Assembly (NCBI GenBank): GCA_015075725.1
Contig: JABTTV010000001.1
Coordinates: 3,835,223 to 3,899,222, forward strand
From: Anaerolineales bacterium
GTDB lineage: Bacteria; Chloroflexota; Anaerolineae; Anaerolineales; Villigracilaceae
DNA: 64,000 bases
Direction of reading: 5' to 3'
The position numbers and the translations under genes were made by a program. Under the pieces are notes generated by a model. The model searched no databases. It was not told the origin of the DNA and saw nothing but the letters and a program-made list of their open reading frames with translations. Positions within the stretch are counted from its first letter, which is position 1, and every line of letters begins with the position of its first letter. Below are positions 1-7,956 of the stretch, in pieces.

Positions 1-1
1 T

Positions 2-235
2 GGCGATGTCTTTGGCTGGTCAGCCGCAATCGGCGGAAAAAGATATACTTCCAGTGTCGCCAGCGAAACGGACCTTGATACCATTCGCATCCACCGGCAG
101 GATTTATGGAGCCTGATGGACAACCACCCCGAGACCGGAAGGATCATCATCGACCGGCTGGCACTAAACGTTTCATCCCGTTGGAAAAACGCCCATGAGC
201 AGATCAAGCGTTTTATCGATTCGGAAAGGAAATAA
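2..235 (+). CDS. Cyclic nucleotide-binding domain protein, C-terminal part
   Basis: The window opens inside this gene; only the last 77 codons are present. The visible part starts with GDVFGWSAAIGG, which matches the phosphate-binding cassette of CRP/FNR-type cyclic nucleotide-binding domains. It continues through the last beta strands (TDLDTIRIHRQDLWSLM) into a closing helix ending FIDSERK. No helix-turn-helix follows before the stop, so this looks like a stand-alone sensor domain rather than a CRP-type transcription factor, although the missing N-terminus could hold another domain. The stop is two bases before the ATG of the NifU-like gene, so the two are probably cotranscribed. Confidence 0.75.
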   Translation, partial: GDVFGWSAAIGGKRYTSSVASETDLDTIRIHRQDLWSLMDNHPETGRIIIDRLALNVSSRWKNAHEQIKRFIDSERK

Positions 236-237
236 CA

Positions 238-483
238 ATGTCTGTTACGCATGCACGTACCCGCGAAGATCAGATCCGCCATCTGTTGGAGAATCTGAGC
301 GCATACATCGAACAATTCCATGGCGGGACCGTGGAATTCGTCTCCCTGAGCGGGGATGAGTTGAAGGTACGGCTGGGAGGCGCCTGTCTCAACTGTCCGC
401 TTTTGCCTTCCACACTCCACGGCTGGGTGGAAGGAACGGTTCACCAATTCTTTCCTGAAATCCACGTCATGGAGAGCAAGTAG
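238..483 (+). CDS. NifU C-terminal-domain-like protein (Fe-S scaffold type)
   Basis: This 81-residue protein matches the NifU C-terminal/Nfu domain. It has the FHGGTVEFVSL beta strand, then a KVRLGGACLNCP segment whose CxxC motif normally holds a transient 4Fe-4S cluster at a subunit interface. Nfu proteins carry clusters to apo-enzymes in the cytoplasm. It is a single-domain form with no NifU N-terminal scaffold. The ATG lies two bases after the stop of the upstream cyclic-nucleotide-binding gene, so translational coupling is likely. The family call rests on the CxxC context and length; the client proteins are unknown. Confidence 0.85.
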   Translation: MSVTHARTREDQIRHLLENLSAYIEQFHGGTVEFVSLSGDELKVRLGGACLNCPLLPSTLHGWVEGTVHQFFPEIHVMESK

Positions 484-488
484 CATAA

Positions 489-525
489 AAATTGCGGTGC
501 AAGATTTTCTCCTGCACCGCAATTT
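489..525. terminator. Convergent hairpin terminator
   Basis: A perfect 13-bp inverted repeat (AAATTGCGGTGCA and its complement) with an 11-base loop lies between the stop of the NifU-like gene and the stop of the minus-strand membrane gene. A short T run follows the stem on the minus strand. It probably serves both convergent transcripts. Confidence 0.75.
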
Positions 526-552
526 CAGGACCAGTCACCTGGGGGATTCGAA

Positions 553-1323
553 TTATCCCGCGTTCCGTGTGAAAAACCGGATGACGAGAAACCCGCCGAA
601 CGCGATGAGCGCGACCGCCCAAATGTAATTTGCATAATCCATCAGGGAGGCAAGCCCCAGCACACCCATGATTCCCAGCACAAGCGCGGGCCAGAACGCC
701 CATTTCATTCGCGCAAGGACGGCGACCAGTAGAAAGGTCAGCGCAAGACCGAGGAAGAAGAAACCGCCGCTCTCGAACGCGCCAAAACGCTCTGTTGCCA
801 CCGTCATCCCCGCCAAAGTACAAAGGACGCCGCCGGGGATAAGCGCCCACCATCTTTCGACCGGGCTGGTGAGATAGACGATGAAAAAGGTCAACCCGAT
901 CCCGCCGAGAACGATGGCACCCGAATATTCATCGAAATAGGACGAGGCAAGAATCAAGAGCGAAAGCGCCGTGAGCACTCCGCCCGGGATGATCGCCCAC
1001 CACCGATGGATTCGATCGGTCAGGTAAACGTACCAGAACGACAGGGCAATGCCGCCGAGAAAGATCGCGCCGCCCAATTCATCGACAGCTTCGGGGAGGA
1101 GGATCAACACGCCCAACGCCGCCAGGGTGAAACCCGGGAACGCCGCCCACCAATTCCCGCTTAGCAGCAAGGAGAGGAACGCCAGCCCGCCAAGGAGAAA
1201 CGCTCCGCCCCAGAAATAATCACCCGCATTTTTCAGATAACCCATCGTCTGGGCAAGGGCAAGCCCGCCGCCGAGGATCAACAGCACTCCGATTACGATC
1301 CGGGGATCAAATCTTCGCATCAT
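553..1323 (-). CDS. Polytopic membrane protein with internal repeats
   Basis: The 256-residue protein is almost wholly hydrophobic, with about eight predicted membrane segments. It contains repeated units in which a WWA..PGG segment follows a short loop and leads into a helix ending in a G(A/G)I.LGGI motif, at roughly residues 57-100, 107-150 and 157-195. This suggests internal duplication of a two-helix unit. It is the last gene of a three-gene minus-strand operon, 11 bases after a LiaF-like gene, so an envelope-stress or membrane role is plausible. I do not recognise a specific family beyond general likeness to LiaI-type hydrophobic repeats. Confidence 0.75.
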   Translation of the reverse strand: MMRRFDPRIVIGVLLILGGGLALAQTMGYLKNAGDYFWGGAFLLGGLAFLSLLLSGNWWAAFPGFTLAALGVLILLPEAVDELGGAIFLGGIALSFWYVYLTDRIHRWWAIIPGGVLTALSLLILASSYFDEYSGAIVLGGIGLTFFIVYLTSPVERWWALIPGGVLCTLAGMTVATERFGAFESGGFFFLGLALTFLLVAVLARMKWAFWPALVLGIMGVLGLASLMDYANYIWAVALIAFGGFLVIRFFTRNAG

Positions 1324-1334
1324 GGTTCGACTCC

Positions 1335-2120
1335 TTATATAATCTTGACCGAAACCGCCCCGCCCTTGACGTTTATCTCCACGGCATTCGGCGAAGTTTC
1401 ATAGTCAGGGGATACGCGGTTCGGAAAGCGGGTCCGATCCACCTGGAAATCGCCCGCGCCGATGGAAGCGTGAGCCCGAATGGCAACACCTTCCGGGACG
1501 ACAATTGTAAGAGACGCCGCGCCAACTTCAAAGTCCGCGTTGAGGCGCCCACGAGCAGGCAGAGTGATCACCGTGTCGCTTGCCCCGGCTTTCAACCGTA
1601 TATCGGTGACATTCATGTCCTTGAGATCGATCACGGATTTGTTCGCACCCAAATTCATATCCAATGCCGTGGGAACGGACGAGTTGAACGAAACATCCCA
1701 GTCGAGTTGTTCCCGCCAGCCGAAGGGAGGAAATACAATGAAATCATTCGCGGGTCTCATGCGGACCTCGAGCCTTTCACCGTTCCGCGAATTCGTGTGA
1801 CGCAGCCCTCCGATGAAAGAGCCGTGCAGTAATTCATTCGCCGATGCGCCGCTGTGGAAACGAAACTCCCCCGCGCCGTGACTGATATGCACACCCGCCT
1901 CACGCGCGCCCTGTAAATCGATACTGGCGGTTTCAGTTTTTATCTCGCCCCGCAGGAATACGCCAAGCAAAACCCAAATCCCGAAGCCGATCAATAAAAC
2001 GGGCCAGAAAAGGCTCATCAACGGGCTGCCATTTGGGAGTCTGATCCCCATTTGATCTGCGAGCATCAAACCGCCGATCAGAAGGAGGACGACGCCCCAG
2101 AACAACTGATTGTGTTTCAT
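1335..2120 (-). CDS. LiaF-like membrane protein with C-terminal beta domain
   Basis: The N-terminal ~60 residues hold a pair of membrane helices with the LLLIGGLMLADQMG pattern of LiaI/LiaF-type transmembrane domains. The rest is a soluble beta-rich region resembling the C-terminal domain of LiaF (cell-wall-active antibiotic response), with repeated turns such as LGANKSVIDLKDM and VGAASLTIVVPEG. In Firmicutes LiaF restrains the LiaRS envelope-stress system. Here there is no adjacent LiaRS pair, so a specific role is inference only. The gene starts three bases after the upstream membrane gene ends, so the operon is tight. Confidence 0.8.
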   Translation of the reverse strand: MKHNQLFWGVVLLLIGGLMLADQMGIRLPNGSPLMSLFWPVLLIGFGIWVLLGVFLRGEIKTETASIDLQGAREAGVHISHGAGEFRFHSGASANELLHGSFIGGLRHTNSRNGERLEVRMRPANDFIVFPPFGWREQLDWDVSFNSSVPTALDMNLGANKSVIDLKDMNVTDIRLKAGASDTVITLPARGRLNADFEVGAASLTIVVPEGVAIRAHASIGAGDFQVDRTRFPNRVSPDYETSPNAVEINVKGGAVSVKII

Positions 2121-2123
2121 TTA

Positions 2124-2657
2124 TCACTCCCTTTTTCGGAATGTCTTATACAAACCGCTGCCGAGCACCCACAAACCGAGCAGAATCAACAGGATCGCGG
2201 GTCCGAAATCGCCGAGGATGTTCCAACCGCCAAGAAATGCAGCAAAGACCAGGAACAACACCGCGCTGATGACCATCAGATTCAAACCGCGTTTCAGGTT
2301 GTAAGCAGTGTTTTCGCCGAGCAAGCCCTGCAGCATCGTGCCAAGCCCAACAAAGCCGGGGATCAAAGTCCACATATACGACCACGAATCGACGTTGCCA
2401 GTGGTCTCCTGATAATAAAAAATCCCGCCAATGCCTGCGACGATGGCGGCTGGAACCGCCATTCCCGGCGAGCCGGTGGCAAGACCGATGACAAGGATGC
2501 CTGCGCCTATCAACAACATATTGACGGGCCATTCAGTGTACGGTTCGAAGAAGTTCCGAAACGACGGGTTGACCTGATTGAGCAGGAACCACCCGCCGAT
2601 AAGGAGCAGGATGATTCCGAGGGCAAGTTGGGAACGACCGGATCTGTTCATAAACAT
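2124..2657 (-). CDS. LiaI/LiaF-type transmembrane-domain protein
   Basis: A 177-residue membrane protein with at least five hydrophobic helices. The N-terminal LALGIILLLIGGWFLLNQV and the C-terminal AILLILLGLWVLGSGLY segments repeat the LiaI-type pattern seen in the next gene. A good Shine-Dalgarno sequence (AGGAG) lies eight bases before the ATG. It is the first gene of a three-gene operon of related membrane proteins. The protein ends in a short basic tail (KTFRKRE), suggesting a cytoplasmic C-terminus. Function is unknown; sensing of membrane state is plausible by family likeness. Confidence 0.78.
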   Translation of the reverse strand: MFMNRSGRSQLALGIILLLIGGWFLLNQVNPSFRNFFEPYTEWPVNMLLIGAGILVIGLATGSPGMAVPAAIVAGIGGIFYYQETTGNVDSWSYMWTLIPGFVGLGTMLQGLLGENTAYNLKRGLNLMVISAVLFLVFAAFLGGWNILGDFGPAILLILLGLWVLGSGLYKTFRKRE

Positions 2658-2766
2658 TTCTCCTGAGACAAGAATTTATGAGTGGTGTAATCTTTTTTGA
2701 TGGAATCGAAAGTCCTTAACCATATACGAGGAAAATACGGGGAAGGTCGCAACAATTCCCATCTCG

Positions 2767-3513
2767 TTATTTCAAAGCTTCACAAATCGAATCAAATAAT
2801 AAAGCCAAATTCGATTGGGCTTGTCTCAAATCCGCGGACATTCTCCAGACACCACCGGAAAGCTGGTCAGCCACGGCAAATGCCGCAAATGCAGGTAAAC
2901 CGCGCGATTTTGCAACTCCGAGCATCCCGGCCGCTTCCATATCCACTGCGAGAACTCCATCTGCCTGATACGCCAGTACATCCTTTCGCAATTCGCGGAA
3001 GGGAGCGTCTGTCGTCCAGGTCATTCCACTGGAAAATTTTATCTTCCGTTTCTCAAGATGGGACTCGATGCGGCCGACAAGTACCGGAGATGATTCGACA
3101 AATCCGCCGGGCGGAAGATAATGACGCGTCACCCCTTCGCCGCGAATTGCCCCCGTTGAAAGGACCATATCCCCCGTCGTGAGCGAATCCTGCAATCCGC
3201 CTGCCAGACCGATCAGACCCATCTGCCTGACCCCCAACGCCGCAAACTCATCCGCCAGCCCAGCCACAACCGGCGCGCCGATCCCGAAGCCGGTGGACAC
3301 GGCAATCCTCCCGCCGAATTTTCTTAGAAGATAAAACTCGCCAAGGAAACCGCGCACTTTCCTGACAAAGGACCCGCGCAGGATATATCTTGCGAGGCTT
3401 TTTTGCGGAACAAAGATCACCATTTCGGGCGGGGGAAAATCCTCGAGCGCGCCGGTGGTCCGGCGGTAGGAAAGCAATTCCTCCGGTGTCAGGAGCGGGT
3501 CATCTGGATTCAT
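2767..3513 (-). CDS. Nucleoside phosphorylase (PNP/UDP family)
   Basis: The 248-residue protein has the nucleoside phosphorylase fold signatures: a glycine-rich phosphate loop near STGFGIGAPV, the IGLAGGLQDSLTTGDMVLST segment, and DMEAAGMLGVAKSRGLP, where the Glu of MEAA contacts the ribose hydroxyls. Members cleave nucleosides with phosphate to a base and ribose-1-phosphate. Substrate choice (uridine, inosine or other) cannot be told from the motifs. The start overlaps the end of the flippase gene by 14 bases, so it is cotranscribed with the polysaccharide block although its job looks unrelated. Confidence 0.88.
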   Translation of the reverse strand: MNPDDPLLTPEELLSYRRTTGALEDFPPPEMVIFVPQKSLARYILRGSFVRKVRGFLGEFYLLRKFGGRIAVSTGFGIGAPVVAGLADEFAALGVRQMGLIGLAGGLQDSLTTGDMVLSTGAIRGEGVTRHYLPPGGFVESSPVLVGRIESHLEKRKIKFSSGMTWTTDAPFRELRKDVLAYQADGVLAVDMEAAGMLGVAKSRGLPAFAAFAVADQLSGGVWRMSADLRQAQSNLALLFDSICEALK

Positions 3514-4726
3514 CGGGAGGAAGATCCTTTACGGGAAGCAAGGCATACAAATAAAACATGACGAATACAAATCCTTGAAGCCATTCCCCGTAAAGCGAAG
3601 ACCGGATCGCCCCGTCCAACCCAAGCATTGGTATCAAAACAAGATACAGGGCGATATATATAAAAAGGGAGAGGAGGGCGGCCCTGACGATTATCGATTC
3701 CATTCCTCGGGCGATGAGATCATAGGAAATAAATGATGAGACCGTATAAGGAATGAGACTCCAACCCAAAAGCGCGAGATCGTTGGATGCCGGGATGAAG
3801 GCGTCGCCGTAGAGTATTCGCAGGACCGGCGCAGATAGGATTGCAAGGGACATGGCGAAGATCAGGCTTACAACCATGAGGAGGAAGAACGCCCGGCGAA
3901 AACTTTTCCGTGAGCCCGTTACGCCTTGCGAGAGGGCAGGTAACAGCGCGCCGAGAATGGCGTAATGCCCGAGTTTCAGCCCCTCGATGACGCGGGTCAC
4001 GGCGGAGAAATAGCCGGTATCTCCATCGTCCAGCATGGATGAAGTGAAGAGAATGCCGAGGCGTTGAATCACAACCAAGAGGATCGTCAAAACAGCGAAA
4101 GGCAGAATCAATTTGAAGATGGGAAAAAAGTCATTAAGCGGTAACAAGCGAAAGTTCGGAAGCGAGGCGGAGCAAATCCGGAGGGAGAGGGCGGAGATCA
4201 GAATCTGCCCGAGAAGCAGTGAAAGACAGAGAGACAGGATATCCCGCGAAAGAAGAGCGGCAATTACCTGAAGTAATCCGTTCGCGAGGCTCAACAGCCA
4301 GAAAAGATCGAAGCGGGATAATCCACGCAGCAAGGCGTTGTTGACCGAAAAAACCGCCAAGGGAAACAGAGCAAGCGAATAGAAAAACAAGGGCGTATCG
4401 CGCAGGGCCAGCATGGCGGCGCAATACAAAGCGGAAAATGCAAACTGCAGGGAAAGGGCGCGGGATGCGGCATCGGTGACCTTCCCGTTGCGCGCAGTTT
4501 CACGGACAAGAAATGTATCGGTGCCGAAATTCGTGAAGGTGTTGCCAACGAATATTAGAGAGGCGATGAAGGCAAAGCGACCGAAATCCTGAACGCCCAG
4601 CCTGCGAGCAAGAAACCCCGCGAACAACACGGCAAGCAGTTGGGCGGTAATACGCGCAAGCAAAAGGAGCAGGGAATTTACCCGCAGGCTGCCGCGCGCA
4701 ACAATCGGTGTCTTATTCCCGGACAA
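3500..4726 (-). CDS. Oligosaccharide flippase (Wzx-like)
   Basis: A polytopic protein with about 12 to 14 membrane segments and the N-terminal FLARRLGVQDFGRFAFIASL pattern typical of polysaccharide biosynthesis/MATE-like flippases. It would move lipid-linked oligosaccharides across the cytoplasmic membrane. The reading frame is open up to an ATG at 4786, but that start would overlap the upstream methyltransferase by 74 bases. A TTG at 4726 gives an 11-base overlap in which the start just precedes the methyltransferase stop, and puts a normal short cytoplasmic tail before helix 1; I prefer it. Neither start has a clear Shine-Dalgarno sequence, so the start is uncertain. Confidence 0.82.
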   Translation of the reverse strand: MSGNKTPIVARGSLRVNSLLLLLARITAQLLAVLFAGFLARRLGVQDFGRFAFIASLIFVGNTFTNFGTDTFLVRETARNGKVTDAASRALSLQFAFSALYCAAMLALRDTPLFFYSLALFPLAVFSVNNALLRGLSRFDLFWLLSLANGLLQVIAALLSRDILSLCLSLLLGQILISALSLRICSASLPNFRLLPLNDFFPIFKLILPFAVLTILLVVIQRLGILFTSSMLDDGDTGYFSAVTRVIEGLKLGHYAILGALLPALSQGVTGSRKSFRRAFFLLMVVSLIFAMSLAILSAPVLRILYGDAFIPASNDLALLGWSLIPYTVSSFISYDLIARGMESIIVRAALLSLFIYIALYLVLIPMLGLDGAIRSSLYGEWLQGFVFVMFYLYALLPVKDLPPDESR

Positions 4727-5528
4727 GAGAGACAAGGGTGAAATCTCCCCAATACTTGAAGGGCCAGCGCGCGGCAAATGCATCATCCAATTTGCGAAGA
4801 ACTTGATAGATGCCGGGTTGCTTTACAGAAAAATCCTTGCTTGTGGCGGGAGGCGTGAATACGGAAAGCGCTTCAACGGTTTCGAGGCGAAAATCTCCGC
4901 CCCAGGCGCGCGCGATCTGACCCGGTTTGTAATAGTAAACGGGATATTCCAATCCCTCCTTATGCACGGTGGATTTCCCCGAAAAACGGCGTGTGGCAAG
5001 GCGGAATTTCCCTTTAAACAACACTGCAGTTTCCCAAAGACAGAAGGGCGGCATCATCGCCCAAATCACGCGGGCTTTTCGATTCATCAACGGACGGACG
5101 CTTTCCACCACAAGCGACGGGTCGGCCACGCAATTCAAACCGCCGAAATTCGAGAAGGTCATATCGAAAGGACCTGCCTTTGTGTTTCTTAAGTCCGTGT
5201 ATGAAAGTTGTTCGAAGGAAAGGCGATCTTGCAAGCCGAGTTCCCTCGCCTTCTTCTCGGCACGCGAGAGCATTTCACCTGAAATATCGACACCGTGGAC
5301 GGAATATCCATGCTGCGCAAACCAGACGGCGTCCGTGCCCGTGCCGCAGGCAACATCGAGAATCTTTGTCCCTTTCGGCAATCTTGCCGTGACGAAATCA
5401 TATACGCGCTTCCTCATGCGCGCGAGATTCTCGTTGTTCTCGATGAAGTCGTCGTATTTATCTGCATTGCGGTCATATGCTTCGGCGATGGTTTCGAAGG
5501 ATGTGCCGGAGAGGATGTGTTTGTTCAT
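4713..5528 (-). CDS. Class I SAM-dependent methyltransferase
   Basis: The 271-residue protein carries the SAM-binding glycine loop ILDVACGTGTDAVWFA at about residues 58-73, followed by the acidic end of beta 2 (VHGVDISGEML). It belongs to the Methyltransf_11/25-like group. The C-terminal half contains several aromatic-rich strands likely to form the acceptor site. It lies between the radical SAM gene and the flippase in the surface-polysaccharide block, so methylation of a sugar or lipid carrier is a reasonable guess. The acceptor cannot be read from sequence. Confidence 0.88.
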   Translation of the reverse strand: MNKHILSGTSFETIAEAYDRNADKYDDFIENNENLARMRKRVYDFVTARLPKGTKILDVACGTGTDAVWFAQHGYSVHGVDISGEMLSRAEKKARELGLQDRLSFEQLSYTDLRNTKAGPFDMTFSNFGGLNCVADPSLVVESVRPLMNRKARVIWAMMPPFCLWETAVLFKGKFRLATRRFSGKSTVHKEGLEYPVYYYKPGQIARAWGGDFRLETVEALSVFTPPATSKDFSVKQPGIYQVLRKLDDAFAARWPFKYWGDFTLVSLVRE

Positions 5529-5544
5529 GAGTGAGCCTCGGGGG

Positions 5545-5600
5545 AGTTTCGGGTGTCAAGTTTCAGGTGTCAAGTTTCAGGTGGCAGGTGTCAGGTTGTT
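5545..5600. repeat. Degenerate word repeat (GTGTCAAGTTTCAG type)
   Basis: Tandem, slightly varied copies of GGTGTCAAGTTTCAG and GGTGTCAG occupy the spacer between the methyltransferase and radical SAM genes. On the minus strand the array begins at the TGA stop of the radical SAM gene, since the stop is part of a CCTGACACC word. It is one of several such arrays in the window that abut stop codons. Confidence 0.7.
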
Positions 5601-7006
5601 GGCGGGTTAACAAATCTTTTTAAACGAAATTCGCTGCGGAGCAAGCCAGCGAGATTAAGTGGCATGGTAAGCCATCCGCGCAAGGTGGGGTTCTTGATCG
5701 CACGGCGAATGCGGAACTCGTGATGCGTCCGTCCGTGCAGGATGCGGTAAAACTCCTGTGGAAACGGTCCTCTGTAAAGCATGGCAAGGTCGTCGGAGTC
5801 GACCCAGTTTTGTTTTTCGCCCAATTCCAACTTGACGCGCTCGTAAAACTTTGTGCCGGGCAAAGGATACGACACGGATATTCCGATATCATCCGGCATA
5901 CACTCCCAAACCATCTTCAAGGTCGCCTGTACATCGTCCCACGTCTCGCCGGGGTAGCCGAATTGCAGAAAGAACCCGACTTGGATTCCGTTTTTATGCA
6001 ACAACTCCGCGGCGCGATAAATATCCTCCACCTTGTCACCCTTTTCCATCGCATCCAAAATTTTTTGCGAGCCGGACTCCGCGCCGATCCACACGATCTC
6101 GCATCCGGCTTTTGCAAGCGCCGCGGCAGTTCTTTCGTTCACCAAGTCCGCGCGTTTCAAACATTTGAATGGAATCACCGCGTCGTTTTCAATGAGCAAA
6201 TCCGCAAATCGTTCGACCCAATTCGGCTTCAAACCAAAAATATCGTCGGCAAACCAGATGTGATCCGGCGAGAAATTCTCCTTGAGCCATTTCATCTCCG
6301 CAGCGACATTTTCCGGCGAGCGCGAGTTATAACGCTGGCCCCAGATCGGTTTGGCGCACCAGTTGCAATGATACGGACAGCCGCGAGTCGTCACCATGTT
6401 CATCGAAAAATAACCGTGACGGTCGAGCCAGAGTTTTTTGTATTTATCTATGTCTATCAAATCCCAGGCGGGGAACGGAAGGGAATCGAGGTCTTTGATG
6501 TCGGGGCGACGCGATGGGTGAAGAGTGAAACGTGAAGCATGACCGATAACATCCTTCGGTTCTTTCCCCGCCGAGAGCTGATTCAACAGTTCTGTGAGCG
6601 TTTCCTCCCCTTCGCCGAGGATGCAGTAATCTGCGCCGTGGTCAAGATATTTTGAATAATGGTCGGTGACGTCCGCACCGCAAAGAATGACGACACATCC
6701 GCATTCCTTCGCCATGCGAATCATCGTGAATGCCGCTTCGCGCATCCGCAAGAGGCACATTTTGGAAAGGTAATTGAAATTGTCCTCGTAGATGACGGCG
6801 TAATCCGGTTTGTGTTCGTCCAGCGACTTCGCCCATTCCTCTTCCGACTCTGCCAGCATGGCATCGAAGAGCGTAACTTCATATCCCCGCTCGCGGATGT
6901 AACTCGCAGCATATAAAGTTCCCAAAGGGGGATACGGCTGCATGGCACGCCACAGTTTGGGGTCGAAGCGGAGGTAGTAGGATTGACCGAACAGAACCTT
7001 CTTCAT
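5591..7006 (-). CDS. B12-binding-domain radical SAM protein
   Basis: The N-terminal ~170 residues form a B12-binding-like Rossmann domain (PYPPLGTLYAASYIRERGY, then a GADYCILGEGEETL segment). A radical SAM domain follows with the cluster motif RGCPYHCNWC (CxxxCxxC). It belongs to the broad BchE/HpnP-like class, which contains methylases, cyclases and unassigned enzymes. I placed the start at ATG 7006, which overlaps the stop of the upstream gene as ATGA; the frame extends further but the extension looks like shadow. In a polysaccharide block the substrate may be a sugar or lipid, but this is not shown by sequence. Confidence 0.88.
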   Translation of the reverse strand: MKKVLFGQSYYLRFDPKLWRAMQPYPPLGTLYAASYIRERGYEVTLFDAMLAESEEEWAKSLDEHKPDYAVIYEDNFNYLSKMCLLRMREAAFTMIRMAKECGCVVILCGADVTDHYSKYLDHGADYCILGEGEETLTELLNQLSAGKEPKDVIGHASRFTLHPSRRPDIKDLDSLPFPAWDLIDIDKYKKLWLDRHGYFSMNMVTTRGCPYHCNWCAKPIWGQRYNSRSPENVAAEMKWLKENFSPDHIWFADDIFGLKPNWVERFADLLIENDAVIPFKCLKRADLVNERTAAALAKAGCEIVWIGAESGSQKILDAMEKGDKVEDIYRAAELLHKNGIQVGFFLQFGYPGETWDDVQATLKMVWECMPDDIGISVSYPLPGTKFYERVKLELGEKQNWVDSDDLAMLYRGPFPQEFYRILHGRTHHEFRIRRAIKNPTLRGWLTMPLNLAGLLRSEFRLKRFVNPPTT

Positions 7007-7944
7007 TGAGTTGATCCTTCCCCGCTTTCCAAACCCAATGAGACCAGCCGCGCGTGGAAATATTCCCAAGCCCATTTTCGGTGGTCATGAAAATTCCCCT
7101 GGCAGACGTGGATGTTGAAATTCGCCTCCGCGCTCTGACCATACTTGTGATTGATCTTGCGCAGCTGAATCTTCATCAGGAGATCATCAAGCCATGCGCC
7201 GAATTTACCGGGAAAAAGCAGTTCGAGGAAATGCTGGATCCATGAGCCGGTTTCATCCGGTTTGGGTGGGGAATGATCGGGTAAATCGGATGCGTTCGGA
7301 AGGATGGTTGCGACCCAGGGATTCGATTCGCGCAGTTTATGATACATGTTCAAGCCTGCAATCGGAATCATTTGCGCCATCTCGCGGGCGGAGTACAGGT
7401 CATGCCGGGGCCATTCAAGCGCGCGCTCCGACACGAGGAGGTTCACGCAGATGCGGTCTCCGGTCAGCCTCATCAGCCTGCCGAATGTGACAGCGAATGC
7501 CCGCGCGATCCACAGGCGGTGTGGGGCGGTGACGAGCATGAAGTCCATGTCGGCGTTTTTGGAAAGATTGAGCATCGCAAGCGAACCGGTTATGGCGACC
7601 ATGCGGACGAAGGGCATGAGTTCCAGTATCCTTCCGTAAAACAGCGCGCGTCGAAATGATCCCATTGAATTTTTTTCACGGACCTTGCGGACTTCAACGA
7701 TCCCGCCGCGCCCGGGGAGGTGATAGTAAACACCAGCTGAGTCTTCGAAAGAGTTCCCTTTAAGATATGGGAGTTGAGATTCGAGCTCATCACGTTTTAC
7801 AAGAATGGGCAGATAGCGATGCAACTCTTTCAGGGTCAGCGGGTAATCGAAAATATCCGAATACGCCAGGGTCTCAAGGACAGCGCGTTCGAGAGGGGAG
7901 ACGTCGGCCTGCTTAAGGGGTGGGGAGATTCCAGTGACAGCCAA
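7003..7944 (-). CDS. Nucleotidyltransferase-fold protein
   Basis: The 313-residue protein begins with a winged-helix-like region (LETLAYSDIFDYPLTLKELH), then has a minimal nucleotidyltransferase signature: GSLAMLNLSKNADMDFMLV, with the GS pair and the DxD metal motif. The C-terminal part is helical and basic. It overlaps the radical SAM gene by four bases and lies 12 bases after the glycosyltransferase gene, so it is part of the same transcript. Proteins of this build occur next to radical SAM and glycan genes, but I know of no established substrate. Transfer of a nucleotide to a small molecule or protein is inference. Confidence 0.72.
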   Translation of the reverse strand: MAVTGISPPLKQADVSPLERAVLETLAYSDIFDYPLTLKELHRYLPILVKRDELESQLPYLKGNSFEDSAGVYYHLPGRGGIVEVRKVREKNSMGSFRRALFYGRILELMPFVRMVAITGSLAMLNLSKNADMDFMLVTAPHRLWIARAFAVTFGRLMRLTGDRICVNLLVSERALEWPRHDLYSAREMAQMIPIAGLNMYHKLRESNPWVATILPNASDLPDHSPPKPDETGSWIQHFLELLFPGKFGAWLDDLLMKIQLRKINHKYGQSAEANFNIHVCQGNFHDHRKWAWEYFHARLVSLGLESGEGSTQ

Positions 7945-7956
7945 GTGAAATGTCCT

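Noticed and set aside
538..565. tRNA T-arm-like sequence
   Set aside because: GGGGGATTCGAATTATCCC has a T-loop-like centre but no acceptor, D or anticodon arms around it. It overlaps the end of a membrane protein gene.
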